Of a stretch of 64,000 nucleotides of DNA, positions 24,044 to 35,335 are shown piece after piece; the first letter of the stretch is position 1; the number at the start of each line of letters is the position of its first letter. The translations under genes were made by a program, and so were the position numbers. The stretch is from Moniliella sp. 'wahieum'. Its lineage: Eukaryota; Basidiomycota; Moniliellomycetes; Moniliellales; Moniliellaceae. The stretch is taken from NCBI GenBank assembly GCA_003971905.1, contig RSEE01000001.1, positions 1,550,001-1,614,000 on the forward strand, read 5' to 3'. The notes under the pieces were generated by a model that was given only the letters and a program-made list of their open reading frames with translations, had not been told where the DNA came from and made no database searches.

Positions 24044-24500
24044 GCAGCAGGAAGCCTATGTCCTCCCCGCTCCTTCCATGGCTGCCCAGCGAGGCCACGG
24101 TCTAGCGACGGGGGCGGCCGCCACTGCGACTAGCGAGTGCGGGACGTAGCCCTGCGAAGAGGCGGCAGCGGGCAGGGGAAGAGAGCAAAGAGCAGCAGGC
24201 AACCCTACCCGGGTGCAGCACGGGGCAGTGGTGGACAGCGCAGCCAGTGGAGAGTGCCATGACAGCGACTAGTACTAGTATAGCGAGCGACGGCTGATGC
24301 TACCGGTGAGCTGGCGGCCAGCCTTCGGGCCGGCGCTGTTCGGACTGGACTGGGAGCCGCGGAGGGGGGCGGCAGACGCCATCACTGCGCTGCGCCTGGC
24401 CGCCTGCCGCTTGAAGCTTGCCGCTTGAAGCTTGCCGCTTGACTTGCCCCCGGCCTGGTCCGCTCGCGTGCCCCCGACCAGACGCCCCGCCTCCGGCAGC
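24044..24500. other. SNF5 upstream region
   Basis: GC-rich 456 bp between the VPS68-type stop and the SNF5 start. Contains a duplicated 14-mer (CGCTTGAAGCTTGC) at 24407-24440, again built round AAGCTT. Confidence 0.5.
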
Positions 24501-27500
24501 ATGCATGCGCAGTACGCCGCCGCGCCTGGCGCAGGCCCTGGCGTGGTGCCGTCGGGCATGCCGCCCCCGCCCCCAGCACCGCCAGCCCCACGGCCACCGG
24601 CACCGGCCCCGGCACCCCTGGCCCCACGGCCCCCGCCTCCAACGCCCCCAGCGGCAACGACCCGCGTCGACTGCTTTTCCAGGCGGTTGCCCTTTCGGCG
24701 CGGGAGGGCGGGGCACGAACCCCGCTCCAACTCTTGATGGAGCAGGGCCACGTCGTTGTCCCAGCCCAGGCGGTGCCCGCCGCCGCCGCCGCCGTTCCCC
24801 TCCCCCGTCTTCCTGATGGCAACCTGGTCGTCTCTATCCCCCAGGCGTCGGCACTGGGTCTGTCCGCCTCCATGTTCCTCCCCTCTCACGACTCATACCC
24901 TGCGGGCATCCCTTCCTTTGCGCCGCTCTACCAGCAACTGCAGCAGATGCAAGCTCAAGCTCGAGCCGCCCAAGCCCACCTCCAAGCTCAGGCTCAAGCT
25001 CAGGCTCAAGCTCAAGCTCAAGTTCAGGCGCAGCACATCTCTCCCCCGACCAAGCCGACCCGTATGCCCAGCAGAGGCAGACACAGCTCCGTCTCCAGCA
25101 AGAGCGGTTCCGCCAAGCTCAGCTCGCTCAAGCGCATGCTCAGGCTCAGGCTCAAGCGCATGCTCAGGCTCAGGCTCAAGCTCAGGCTCAGGCTCAGGCT
25201 CAAGCTCAGGCTCAGGCTCAGGCTCAGTCCCCGGCTCAGGCTCAGGCGCAGGCTCAGGCGCAGGCTCAGGCGCAGGCTCAGGCGCAGGCTCAGGCGCAGC
25301 TCAGGCGCAGGCTCAGGCGCAAGCTCAGGCGCAAGCTCAGGCCCAGGCCCAGGCCCAAGCGCAAGCTCGTGCTCAAGCTCAGACACAGTCTCTTCCCCGG
25401 GTCCAGAGCCCTGCTGTTTCGTCACCCTTGGCTCAAAGCTCTTACTCCCCTCAGGAGCAGGCCACACAGATGCATCAGCAACAGTTGCAGTCACAACAGT
25501 ATCAAGCGGAGATTATGCGCCGAGCACGTCCACCCAGCGCTGGTACATCTGGTGCTGCGCGGCCAGGAGCCGGTCCCGGTCCCGGTACCCCCACTTCCCA
25601 TCCCCGTGCTCCATCTCACAATGCAGTTGATTCTGCACTTCCTCCTGTGCTGGGGGGGAATTTGCCCCCAACCAGTGCCTCTGGGATGCCCATCACAAGG
25701 TCCAATACCTCCGTTGTTCCCGTGTCCTCGGAACAGGTGGCTGCAGGGGTTGTCGGTCCCCTTAAACCTCAAGAGGAGGAGGATCTTTTAGCAATTATGG
25801 TCGAGATCAAGCATACCAACAAGCATTTGAACGCACCAAGCGGCGAATGAGCGAGGTGTCCAAGTCTACGGCCAAGCAGTGCAATGTCCAAGAAGATGCG
25901 CGTATCGGACCCTCGCGCAACCCAGATCAGTCACGATCAAGTTGGTATGCCTGGTCTACAATGGTGGGAGTGCAACATGTCAGAGCCTCGGGGCGCAACG
26001 ACCAAAGGTGGTTCTTCGTCTGTTCAGCTTATTTATCCCGCCGAGCGACGAGCTCTGGTGTTGGAGAAGCATGTGGGCCAAGCAAACCGATTGTTGGTAC
26101 CACCAGTTCTGCCAACCGGCCAGGAGAATTCCTCTGGTACGACTTCAAATCGGAGGGACGCAATCGTAACGTTGCAACCACAACGGCGGCAGCCACACGT
26201 GAGACTACGCCTTAGTACTTGCCCTAGTGCACAACCTCCCGGGCCAGGTTCTTCAAGGCCTTAAAGGAGGCCGCGACCTCTGCCTCTGCTCTTCTCGCAG
26301 AAGATTTGGTTCCAATCCGATTGGCTCTTGATATTGAGCCGCTTCGTTTGGCCGATACATTTACCTGGAACGCACATGAGCCTTTGAGCTCTATAGGGTC
26401 CTTTGCTCAGATGCTCTGTGATGACCTTGGACTGCCCCATTCTGTCTTTGTACCGGCCATTCGCGAGGCAATGGATCAACAGTTGACCCACATGCTACCT
26501 TTTTGGCTTCTTCCTCAACACTCCCCTCGATTCGACCTCACTCTGCCATTCATGATCACGTTTCTGCCCCAGTCGAGTCTCACGAGCTTGAAGCCGACCT
26601 TCAATGGTGGGCAACTGTTCGGGACCGATTTGCTGCGTTAAATCCTAGCCCGGGCGAGGACATGAACGTCATCGGCGACTCTGATCTTCCCCCGGATGAC
26701 CCAGTCGTGCTGAAAAATGAGTCCGAGCAGGCCTCAACTCGTTGGACCAACGCAGACCTGCGGATCCCCATCAAAGTATGTTGAACTGACTCTTCCCACC
26801 CTTCTTTTCGGATACTAATCCATTTTGCGTAGCTTGGCGTCACTATCGGTGGGGTCCAGCTAATCGACCAGTTTGAGTGGGATCTCTCCAGTCCCCCCGA
26901 TGCACCTGAACAATTTTCACAAGCTATGGCAGCCGACCTTGGCTTATCAGGCGACTTTGTTACGGCAATTGCAGAGCAAATTCGAGAACAAGTTGACATT
27001 TACCTGCGCAGTCTCGTTGCAGTGGGATACACCTTTGATGGCGCACCCGTCCTAAACGACGAGTTGGCTCCCTCTTTTCTTCCGCCTGTCGAAACCGTAT
27101 ATCGTACCGAAGCGGAAACGGAGATGCACACTCCTGTTCTGGCTCAACTGACAGAGGCAGAGGTGGAATTGCAAGAGCGCGATCGCGACGGGATGCACGG
27201 AGAAAGAAGCGCCAATCTCGTGGCCGAAGGGGCGCTGTGGCGCTGCCAGATCGCGAACCGCAAAGACCCTCCGAACTCCAGCCCTGTACGGTTGGCAAAC
27301 GGTTGCCCCCGATGTGCTTGCCGCCATGGTCCTTACGGGTACGGGAACAGACCGCGGAACTGGAGGTGGTACTCACCATTCCCGCCGTGCTGCTGCGGCC
27401 GCAGCCAATGCGCACTTTCACGAGTCGACCCCGACACCGGCCCCTGAGCCCTTGGAGAAACGCCCAAGCGCGCCTCAAGGGCTGGGGACATGCAGATGTA

Positions 27501-28401
27501 CTTTACGTATCCTGGTGGGCTTGGAAAGGGCGAAACGAAGTCCCTACCCGATGGGATGCAAGATCTCGATCCTCCAAGGCGTCGGCCGCGTCGACCGTTA
27601 GGTCCAGAGGGTTCATCGGTAGGTGGGGTACTCTGGTTGACGACCCACGTTGCACCCTAATTGGGTCGATGGAATTTGGCACTGTGCCATTTGTGGGGCA
27701 CTCAACCCAGTTGCTGCGAATCGCAGGACCGGTCCTTCGGGACCCCGGACACTTTGTGTCCCTTGCGGCGCAGTATGGGCGAACAACAAACGATACGTGT
27801 TGTCGAGTACACATTGGAGACAGATTCGCCTATCGCGGCTGGGGGTAAATCGAAGGAAGTTGATCCTGACTACCGCGATGATGAGGTGGAGGAACAGTCC
27901 ACCCCCCGTGGACCTACGACACTCCTCGCTTCCCAGAATGATGGCGACCCACCCGTTCCCACCGTTTCGACTACCGAAGCACCTACCCACTCGCCAGCCT
28001 CTGCCCCTTCGAACCTCCCGCAGGCAAGACGGCCCCCTCACCTCCCGAAAAGCCCGAGACAAGTTCCTGTCTAGTCAAACGAGCAGTCACCTCCACTGGT
28101 GCGACGTCGCCCCCCCCCCCAAACTAGTTCCGCCGCACCGCCTACGGCCGTCCTGGAACCCCCTGAGTGGCTCACCCGCCACCTCACCAAGTTGCGCGCC
28201 CATTACCCCACACGATCACATTGTGCCTGTCATGAGGGGGGTCGACACCATACCGCCGGACAGCATGAATGGCGCTTACGCTGCCTCGATTGTCCTGGAA
28301 AACTCTACACCGCCTGGCCCGGGCGAAACTCTAACCAACTTTGAAGTTCATCTCAAGAACCGGTCTCATCGCGCAACGTTACTGCCCGGCTGAACAAGTA
28401 G
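24501..28401 (+). CDS. SNF5: SNF5/SMARCB1 subunit of SWI/SNF-type remodeller
   Basis: Core chromatin-remodelling subunit, nuclear. Start [12 protein letters not shown] (24501). Pro-rich N-terminus, then a Gln-rich part ([15 protein letters not shown]) running into a long Ala-Gln dipeptide array (about 24965-25380). Repeat 1 of the SNF5 domain: [47 protein letters not shown]. After an intron (26776-26832, ACTAAT branch), repeat 2: [52 protein letters not shown]. The C-terminus has a GATA-like finger, [20 protein letters not shown] with LCVPCGAVW, and the fungal tail [12 protein letters not shown] plus [17 protein letters not shown], ending RNVTARLNK and TAG. Many one-base frame changes occur, several in the repeat. 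Sfh1 of the RSC complex is the alternative; the Gln-rich N-terminus favours Snf5. Confidence 0.88.
24965..25380 (+). repeat. Imperfect CAGGCT hexamer array (Ala-Gln repeat)
   Basis: About 60 copies of CAGGCT / CAAGCT / CAGGCG, interrupted at 25025-25125 by a unique Gln-rich segment. It encodes alternating Gln-Ala in SNF5. The phase slips at least twice (near 25040 and 25297), so the Ala-Gln reading moves between frames. Confidence 0.9.
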
Positions 28402-28912
28402 CCTACCTCCCGCTGGGCCGCTGGGCCGTTGCGCCGGTAAGCGTGACCTTAGATTATTTTCTCCCCCTTTCTCTCCCCCTTTTCTTGCTCCTTTTTTCCA
28501 TGTGCTCCCTGTAAGGCCGAGTCTAATGCAACTGCAATGCATCCTCCCGAACCCAAATCGGAACGCGCAAGCGTGCGCTCTTGCCGCCCTTTTGGCCTAG
28601 GTCTTTGGGTCTTCGAGTGTTTGGGTGTTTGGGTGCTTGGGTGTTTGGTGGATAGCATCAAACTGGTTATGGTTGGCTTGGCCGGTCTTCACACCCGGTT
28701 GGTGCAACGCGGCTCACCGAGCGCTCACGAGCAACTCGTTGGTAGATGTCCAAATGTCAAGGAACTCTAGTAACTCGTAACTCGTAAGCGCGAATAGCGG
28801 GGGTGGCGCGATGACTTGGTGGTGGTTTAACACGTTCAACGTTCCTGCGTTCACATTCAATGAGCGGTCTAACAAAATAGTGTAAACATGTACCAGAGTA
28901 GTCCCAAAAAGT

Positions 28913-29011
28913 GTCGTGTCCCGGGATCGAACCGGGGACCTTGAGGAATCCAGAGGATCGGCTATTGAAGACTGCTTCAATCTCACGCTCTCCCATCTGA
29001 GCTAACCCGAC
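28913..29011 (-). tRNA. tRNA-Phe(GAA) with intron
   Basis: Cloverleaf readable on the minus strand: acceptor GTCGGGT/ACACGAC, D arm GCTC...GAGC, anticodon loop TTGAAG with anticodon GAA, T arm CCCGG-TTCGATC-CCGGG. An intron of about 26 nt follows position 37. It contains CTTCAAT, complementary to the anticodon region ATTGAAG, as in eukaryotic tRNA introns. Two flaws are visible: a G-A mismatch at acceptor position 5 and an A-C mismatch closing the anticodon stem. It may be functional or a recent pseudogene. Confidence 0.8.
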
Positions 29012-29760
29012 GTTGGATGACTTGTTTGTATTTAAGGCTTGCAAGGTTCATTTAGGAATCCTGTTATGTACCAAGGAAAGCGGAAACAAAACAACGACAA
29101 CGATCATCAATTAGTATGGAAAAGAGGTAACTAGTTAACCAATCGACCACGGATTAACGTTTAACACCTTCGCGATCCAGGGCGTCTCATATTATGGTTG
29201 TCGTTAGCCGTAGTTCACTGTTTTGAACGTTGCACGTTGCACGTGTTGTGAACGTTGGCGAAATGTCGTGGAACGCCTGGATATTCAATCTCTAGGATCG
29301 CAGGTAGGATCAGGAATGTTTTGCAGGCCAAAAAGAGTGGAGGTGGGCTGCGAGAATGTCACTGGCGATCGATTGATAGAATTCCACAGGGCATTACTCG
29401 ATGCACACTTCACGCGTGGCGCGTCACGCGCATCACGCGTCACATGCATATGTCCATGTCATGCATCATGCTACGCCGCGTCACCGGTCACCTAGGAGCT
29501 GGGCGCTGGACGCGCATAAAATTAAGAGGCGCTAATCTGGAGCTCGCACCTCGCACCTCGCAGCACCTGCAAGCATCTCCAACCAGCTCGACGGGAAAAT
29601 AACAGTCATCTTTTTTGTAATCGCACACAGGCAGCCAGTTGGGACACGCCGCCCTCGGCCTGTCCTCGGTCGTATTGACATGTACTGAGTACTGAGTACC
29701 TGAGTATAGAGTCCCTAACATGTACACTGATCATTACTCGGATCCCAGTCCGAGTGCGTT

Positions 29761-29844
29761 GAGCGACTGAGCGACTGAGCGGCTGAACGGCTGAACGGCT
29801 GAACGGCTGAACGGCTGAGCGGCTGAGCGGCTAAGCGGCTGAGC
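29761..29844. repeat. Tandem octamer GAACGGCT/GAGCGGCT, 10.5 copies
   Basis: Units run GAGCGACT x2, GAGCGGCT, GAACGGCT x4, GAGCGGCT x2, AAGCGGCT and a partial. It is followed by CGATCTGAT duplications to about 29880. Confidence 0.9.
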
Positions 29845-30017
29845 AGCGCTGATCGATCTGATCGCGCTGATCGATCTGATCCCCTTCAATGAGCCTCAGC
29901 GCTGTGGCTAAGGCGCTGAGGCAGGCGGACGCAGATGATCGATGACGGATGGGAAAATCAATGACGCGTGACGCGATGACGTCGCATGTGACACGTTGCA
30001 GGTTAAGTTACACGTTA

Positions 30018-30038
30018 AACGTTAAACGTTAAACGTTA
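30018..30038. repeat. Tandem heptamer AACGTTA x3
   Basis: Three perfect units of palindrome AACGTT plus A, flanked by a partial copy on each side. Confidence 0.9.
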
Positions 30039-31893
30039 AGGACGTTAAAGCTGGAAGTTTGCCACAAAGTACTACGCCGAACGTTAACCTAAGGTCGACA
30101 TGCTGAAAACCAATTTAACCCTTAAATTTGATTACAACGGGATGTGTCATGCATCATGCACATCATGCATCTTCTTCCCCAGGTCCCATCGACCATCCCT
30201 CAGGGCCTCAGGCTCACCGCGCTCAAGCCTCTCAGGCTCCCCTCAGGCTTCAGGGCTTGACCTCAAAAAGTATATCGTCACCGGCATCATCCACCCCTAT
30301 CGACCTCTCTCCTCTCTTCGCTGTAATACGTCTCTGTTCGCGGCTACTCCTGCGTTTGCTTCCACAACAGGAGTATGCGACGGCATCGCGCCGGCGTTTC
30401 CTGGCAACGCCCAACACACAACTGTTTCGGGCGCAAAAACCCACCCTCAAACTCTTGGGGCGATGCTTGCCAGTATACTTTTGTGTCGATATGAAGTAGG
30501 ATACACATTGGGTATCACCTGTAACATTGAGCAAATATATAGTGACCTATCCGGGCTTCCCCCAAAGAAAGCAACAGCTATATAGCTGTCCGTCCGATGT
30601 GTGACAAGTGACATCGCATGTGATGTGTGACATCGGATAGGAAGTGCGGAGTAGGGCATGAGGCCTGAGGCTCAGACCTGAGGCCGCCTGAAGCTTGGGG
30701 CGCCGGCCCTGAGGCCTGAGGGGCCTGAGGAGGACCTGTGACATGTGAAGCTGGCACAAGGTCACCGACGGTCACCAAAAGATTATAGAAGGCGGGTGGG
30801 CCACAGCGGCTTTTAACAACAGAGGCTGGGATCTGGAAAGAGCTAAGATCTAAGATTCTGAAAGCTGAGAATGCCAGAGAAGAGAAGAGCGGAAGAGCGC
30901 AGAGATGATGTAAAAGCTGAGAATGCCAGTGCTGAGATGCTGAGAGCTATTACGCGCGACGCGCTGACCCTCGCATCGAACTTTTTGTCGTCACCGGTCA
31001 CCACAACTCTTCTTGCCTGTTGTCGGAGGCGGCCCAACAGCCCGGCAGACTCTCCTCAGCCAGCCCATGGCCCCAATCGTTCTGACTGTGCCTGTGTATC
31101 GTGTATAGCCGGGACCAACCCCCTGGCTGACACTCTACAAAAACTCATCAAGCCAGGCCAGTGCACGGTGAAGCTTGAAGCTTGGAAGGATGAAGGTTTC
31201 GGGCGATCGATGAGTACTCCGACTCAGTTCCGATGTGTATCACTCGTAGGTACAGTCACTTCAGAATCCGGACCGACAGTCAATAACGTAAATCCGCACT
31301 AGAGGGCGCCCAGTCGCCGCGTATAGACTTTCCCAGCCCCCAACAGATGTTCAGCTGGAAGAATTGGAGCTTGATGGACCTAACGTTGGTTGAGAGAGTA
31401 CGTCTTAAATTCTGACCATGACGTATGGGGTGGACTGATGTGGAACGTGTGGTGCCACAGCTCTCGCACGGATGAAACGATACACCCGACACTGCATGCC
31501 CCGGGGGCCCACCAGGGGGCCCACCGCCATGTTTTGGTTTGATTGAGGCCCTGAGGCCTGATGTCGAATGATTGATGTAACGCCGTAAGGATCGGACGCT
31601 CAGCTAGGGAGAGCATCACGGGAAGGAACAGAACGATGGTGGAGTAGGTATTTGGGCGGTGTATGACTGGAAGCCCAACCTTCGCTATGTATGTGCACAC
31701 ACCCTCACAGGTATCAGCCTGGCGCGATGTGACGGGGAAGAAGTAGCAAGGGCCAGGTCGCTAGGCTGTTCGCCAATTCGTTAAAAAGCAAGGCCAAGAC
31801 GCACACCTCTTCTAAACCTCTAGCATATCCCCTCATTCAGCTCCCCAACAAAACCAACCATCGACCTTTGTGTCGCCAGCTTGTGCCTTTACG

Positions 31894-33789
31894 ATGAAAC
31901 TCAACGTTCGCAAACAGCCAGATCATACTGTGACGGCCACCAAGGATGCTGACACCAGGGAACAACCATCCTCGGGTAGCGCATCCACTCACTCCTTTGA
32001 CCAAGCCGCCTTCCTAGAGGAGCGGGCCTACATCGTCGGTGGTAAGTACGCCCACGACATTGATCCTGATATCAAGGAGCGCACTGTGACCATCGAACCC
32101 GATCTGCCCTTGACGGTCACCATCCCCACCCACCACAATGAAAATAACTACACCGTCATCGATTTTGTCAATGACGACCCCGAGGATCCTTACAACTGGA
32201 ATCCCATCCGCAAAGCCTTGTCAGTGGCCATGCTTTGCGGTATGACCTTGTTCATTGGTACGCATGCCCCTTCTACTGAATGCAGTGGTACTGACCTCGA
32301 CCAACCAAGGCCTGGCAACCACTGCGTACAGTAGTGGTATTCCCAGGATGGTGGAGGACCTGAGCACGACCACCGAAGTGGCACAGCTTGGCCTCTTTTC
32401 GTTCAACTTTGTCTGTGCCCTCTCGCCCATGTTCCTCGCTCCCTTCTGTGAGCTGCTGGCCGCCAGGTGATTTACGTGGGTGCCTACCTGTGCTTTTCTC
32501 TCCTCTTTATCGGTCTCGCCCTATGCAAGGACATTTGGGGAGAAATCATTCTTCGTGCCTTCCTCGGCTTGTTTGGTTGTGTCGGCACCATTCTGGTTGG
32601 TGGCACTTTTGACGACATTTATCACCCAGCTGATCGCGCCATCCCTATGGCCACCTTCGCTTGGGTCGCAATTCTGGGTTTGTATTTCGCTTCCGTTTGA
32701 ATGAGGTCTGTACTAACTAACTCTTTTTCTTAGGTACCGTGGCGGCCCCCATTTACTGTGGATTTATCGACATGAAAATTGGCTGGCGTTGGGTCGAAGG
32801 TATCCAGGGCTTGTCCAACATCCCGCTCCTCGCTTGTGTCGCTATCTTTTTCAAAGAGACCCGTGGCGAAGCTGTGCTTTCAAAGCGTTTAAAAATTATC
32901 CGGAAGGCCACCAAGAACCAAGACTACATGACGGCTGGTAAACTTGTTGCGCCTGACCTCAAGTCGATGCTGTACTCTTCCTCGGTTAAGGCCGTGTACA
33001 TGTTGTGTACAGAGGGTGTGTCTTTTTCTTCGGCCTCTGGATCGCTTTCTCTTGGTTCTTGACATTCATGTTCCTCTCGGTCATTAGCATCACTTACACT
33101 GAGCTCAAGGGCTGGAATGAGGGTGTCAGCGGCCTTCCTTACATTGGTCTCGCTCTAGGCTGCACGGCTGCCTACTTGTTGAACTTCCTTCAGATCTGGA
33201 AGTACAATCAAGTGAGCGCGCAAACTGATGGCAAGGCACCCCCAGAGGCTCGTCTCTATGGCTGCATGTTTGGCGCGCCTGCTCTCCCAATCGGCCTATT
33301 CATCTACAGTTTCACCCAATACTCCTTTGTCCACTGGATTGGTACGTTTTTTTCTGCGTCCGTTTATTTGGCGTTTCTGGGTCGTGTGAACTAACCCCCG
33401 CCTCTCTTAGGCCCGATCGTTGGCCTTTTCCTTATCGCCTTCGGTATTTCTGGATCTTTGAGAGCTGCTACTCATTCTTGGCCGATTGCTACGGCCCCAA
33501 CTCTTCAAGTGCTATCGCCGGAACGGGTTTGATGCGGAACACCTTGGGTGCCACCTCTCCGCTGTACGCCAGCTACTTCTTCCACAATGTGGGAAGCCAA
33601 TACGCGGGTCTCATTCTTTCCCTTATCGCGGTTGCCTTGACCGTGATTCCTTACGTTTTGTTCAAATGGGGCCCCCAGATCCGGGCTCGCTCCAAGCAAG
33701 CTGTTAGCCCTGGGGAGGATCTTGAAGAGAAGGAAGCCGAGAGTCAGCCGGAAAAGCTGGCTGCTGGGACGGTGATAACCAGTCCTTAG
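31894..33789 (+). CDS. MFS transporter, DHA1 (drug/polyamine:H+) type
   Basis: Plasma-membrane major-facilitator antiporter. Hydrophilic N-terminus of about 110 residues, then the family block DPEDPYNWNPIRKALSVAML opening TM1. After intron 1 (32258-32309): TTAYSSGIPRMVEDL and VAQLGLFSFNFVCALSPM; then IYVGAYLCFSLLFIGLAL, LRAFLGLFGCVGTILVGG, DDIYHPADRAIPMATFAWVA. After intron 2 (32678-32733): GWRWVEGIQGL and FFKETRG. After intron 3 (33342-33410): GTGLMRNTLGATSPLY and a short Glu-rich tail. All introns have CTAAC- or CTGAC-type branch sites. The ATG at 31894 is the first in frame. One G appears lost at 32458 (LLGRQVIYVG restored) and there are small breaks near 33018 and 33450. Substrate cannot be assigned. 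Confidence 0.87.
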
Positions 33790-35335
33790 CTTTGACGACC
33801 TTGTACCAACAAACCACTGTTACATCCTTCCATCTGCTATCATATACTCTGCATGATTTTCATTGCTCTCCTTCTCTTCAAAGATGCTCCTCCCCTGGTG
33901 GGCAGGGCATACATACTGATGGACCCATTCCCCCGAAACACCTCTCTCGCCTCTTGATAAGTTTGGATCCAACGAATATTCTACGCATATTCTTCATTCA
34001 TAGTTATGGTTCTCATCTATATGATCCGCATCCTCTCCATATATCATGTGGTGGTCCAGAGCGATCAGCTCAGGGAGCCAGTGCTGAACCGTCCCCTGCA
34101 CATCCGCTGTAGCATGACCATCGTTCACCAAATAGAGTGAATTGTATTACACAGGATACATCGACAAAAGGAGCCAGAGTGCCGACAATCGACCAATAAC
34201 AGGAAGGCAGCTTACAATGCATCCCGGCATATAACCTGAGAGTTGAGGGATGATACACTGCGGATATATTATTGTGCAAGCGACCGTCGCAAGAAGGAGC
34301 CAGTGCACGGTGGATTTCAGCAGGAAACCAGTATCGCAACCAGTACTAATCTAAGATAGGTTAGCAGTGGCAATATGGGAGCCTATACGTAACGAACCCC
34401 TCGTCTGCAGCCATTTTCACCGGAGATCCGCCCTCGCATAATCGGCAACGAGCAACCCACTGGTCAGGAACAGAGAAAGCGGACAAGCTTCTTGCTTGCT
34501 ACCCAGCCTCAGACCTCAGGTCTCCCTTTATTCAGTCACCTGCCGACGACGGCTCACCGCCTATTCAATCTTCCTCTGGCCAAGCCGACGGCACTGTATC
34601 GCACTTGCACATAAGGCCGGTTCGGCCCGCCATGCACCATGCTTAATGTATCTTGCCCTCCCAAGTCACGCTTCAAGCTGCAAGACCGAGATCCACTGAA
34701 CGAGGATGAGGATGAGGCCGATGAGGTCGATGAGGGTGTTCCCCCGGTTGCGCTCGACGGTTCGGCCAGTGCCCAGCCTGTGCTTGTTTTCGCCTACGTG
34801 GTTTCCTCCGAGAATTGCCGGCAATAAGCAGCGCAAGCAGCCTCAGTTCTTCGAAGACGTTGAAGCCACCCTCAAATCAGGCCTCCGAGGGCCGGATTAG
34901 TTTTGATTTCATGTGAAATTTTACGTGGCTGCCCCCGTGCCGGGAGGACTCATGTGTCCCGCCAGTAGCCGAGGGGACGTCCGCTTCCGTCCTGGCCCAC
35001 CACTATCCGCGGCCAGCCGCACCTCGATCTGCACCAGTCCTCCGCTGGCCTTGGCACGTTATCTATCGATTTCCTCCACCTCGATGTCCCGCCGGGAACG
35101 ACGCCAGACGGGGCTTACGGGGGGCACATGACACTGCCGCCGGCAACGCTCCACCTGATCGATCATCCACATTGAGCAGCAAGACACGAAAAAAACCACA
35201 CAAGCCCCCCCATTCCAAGTGACTCGCAACTATGGCTATAAAAACGGAAGGGAGAGGGAGGCATCCATGCTCCCTTCCCTCCCACAACATCCACCATCTC
35301 ACCGTCTCTTCTCAGCCCAACCGCTCTGCTTCAGT
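33790..35335. other. Intergenic, MFS 3' flank to reductase promoter
   Basis: No recognised gene in 1.5 kb. An acidic frame at 34639-34827 (NEDEDEADEVDEGVPP) could be a coding remnant, but nothing around it supports a gene. Confidence 0.45.
35237..35244 (+). promoter_or_regulatory. TATA box of the ketopantoate reductase gene
   Basis: TATAAAAA about 92 bp upstream of the ATG at 35336, followed by a purine-rich then pyrimidine-rich leader, the usual fungal core-promoter layout. Confidence 0.45.

Larger units (their letters stand above)
28402..31893. other. Gene-poor, repeat-rich 3.5 kb
   Basis: Holds tRNA-Phe and several short tandem arrays (listed separately), plus a (TGTTTGGG)-like tract at 28605-28652, clustered ACGCGT/ATGCAT words at 29400-29470 and GGCCTGAGG words at 30658-30735. 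Open frames such as 30100-30585 carry no recognised motif. The MFS transporter promoter occupies the right end. Confidence 0.55.

Noticed and set aside
29400-29470. Cluster of ACGCGT, ATGCAT and CATG words considered as a CRISPR-like or att-like array
   Set aside because: No fixed repeat-spacer spacing; it fits the palindromic simple-repeat background.
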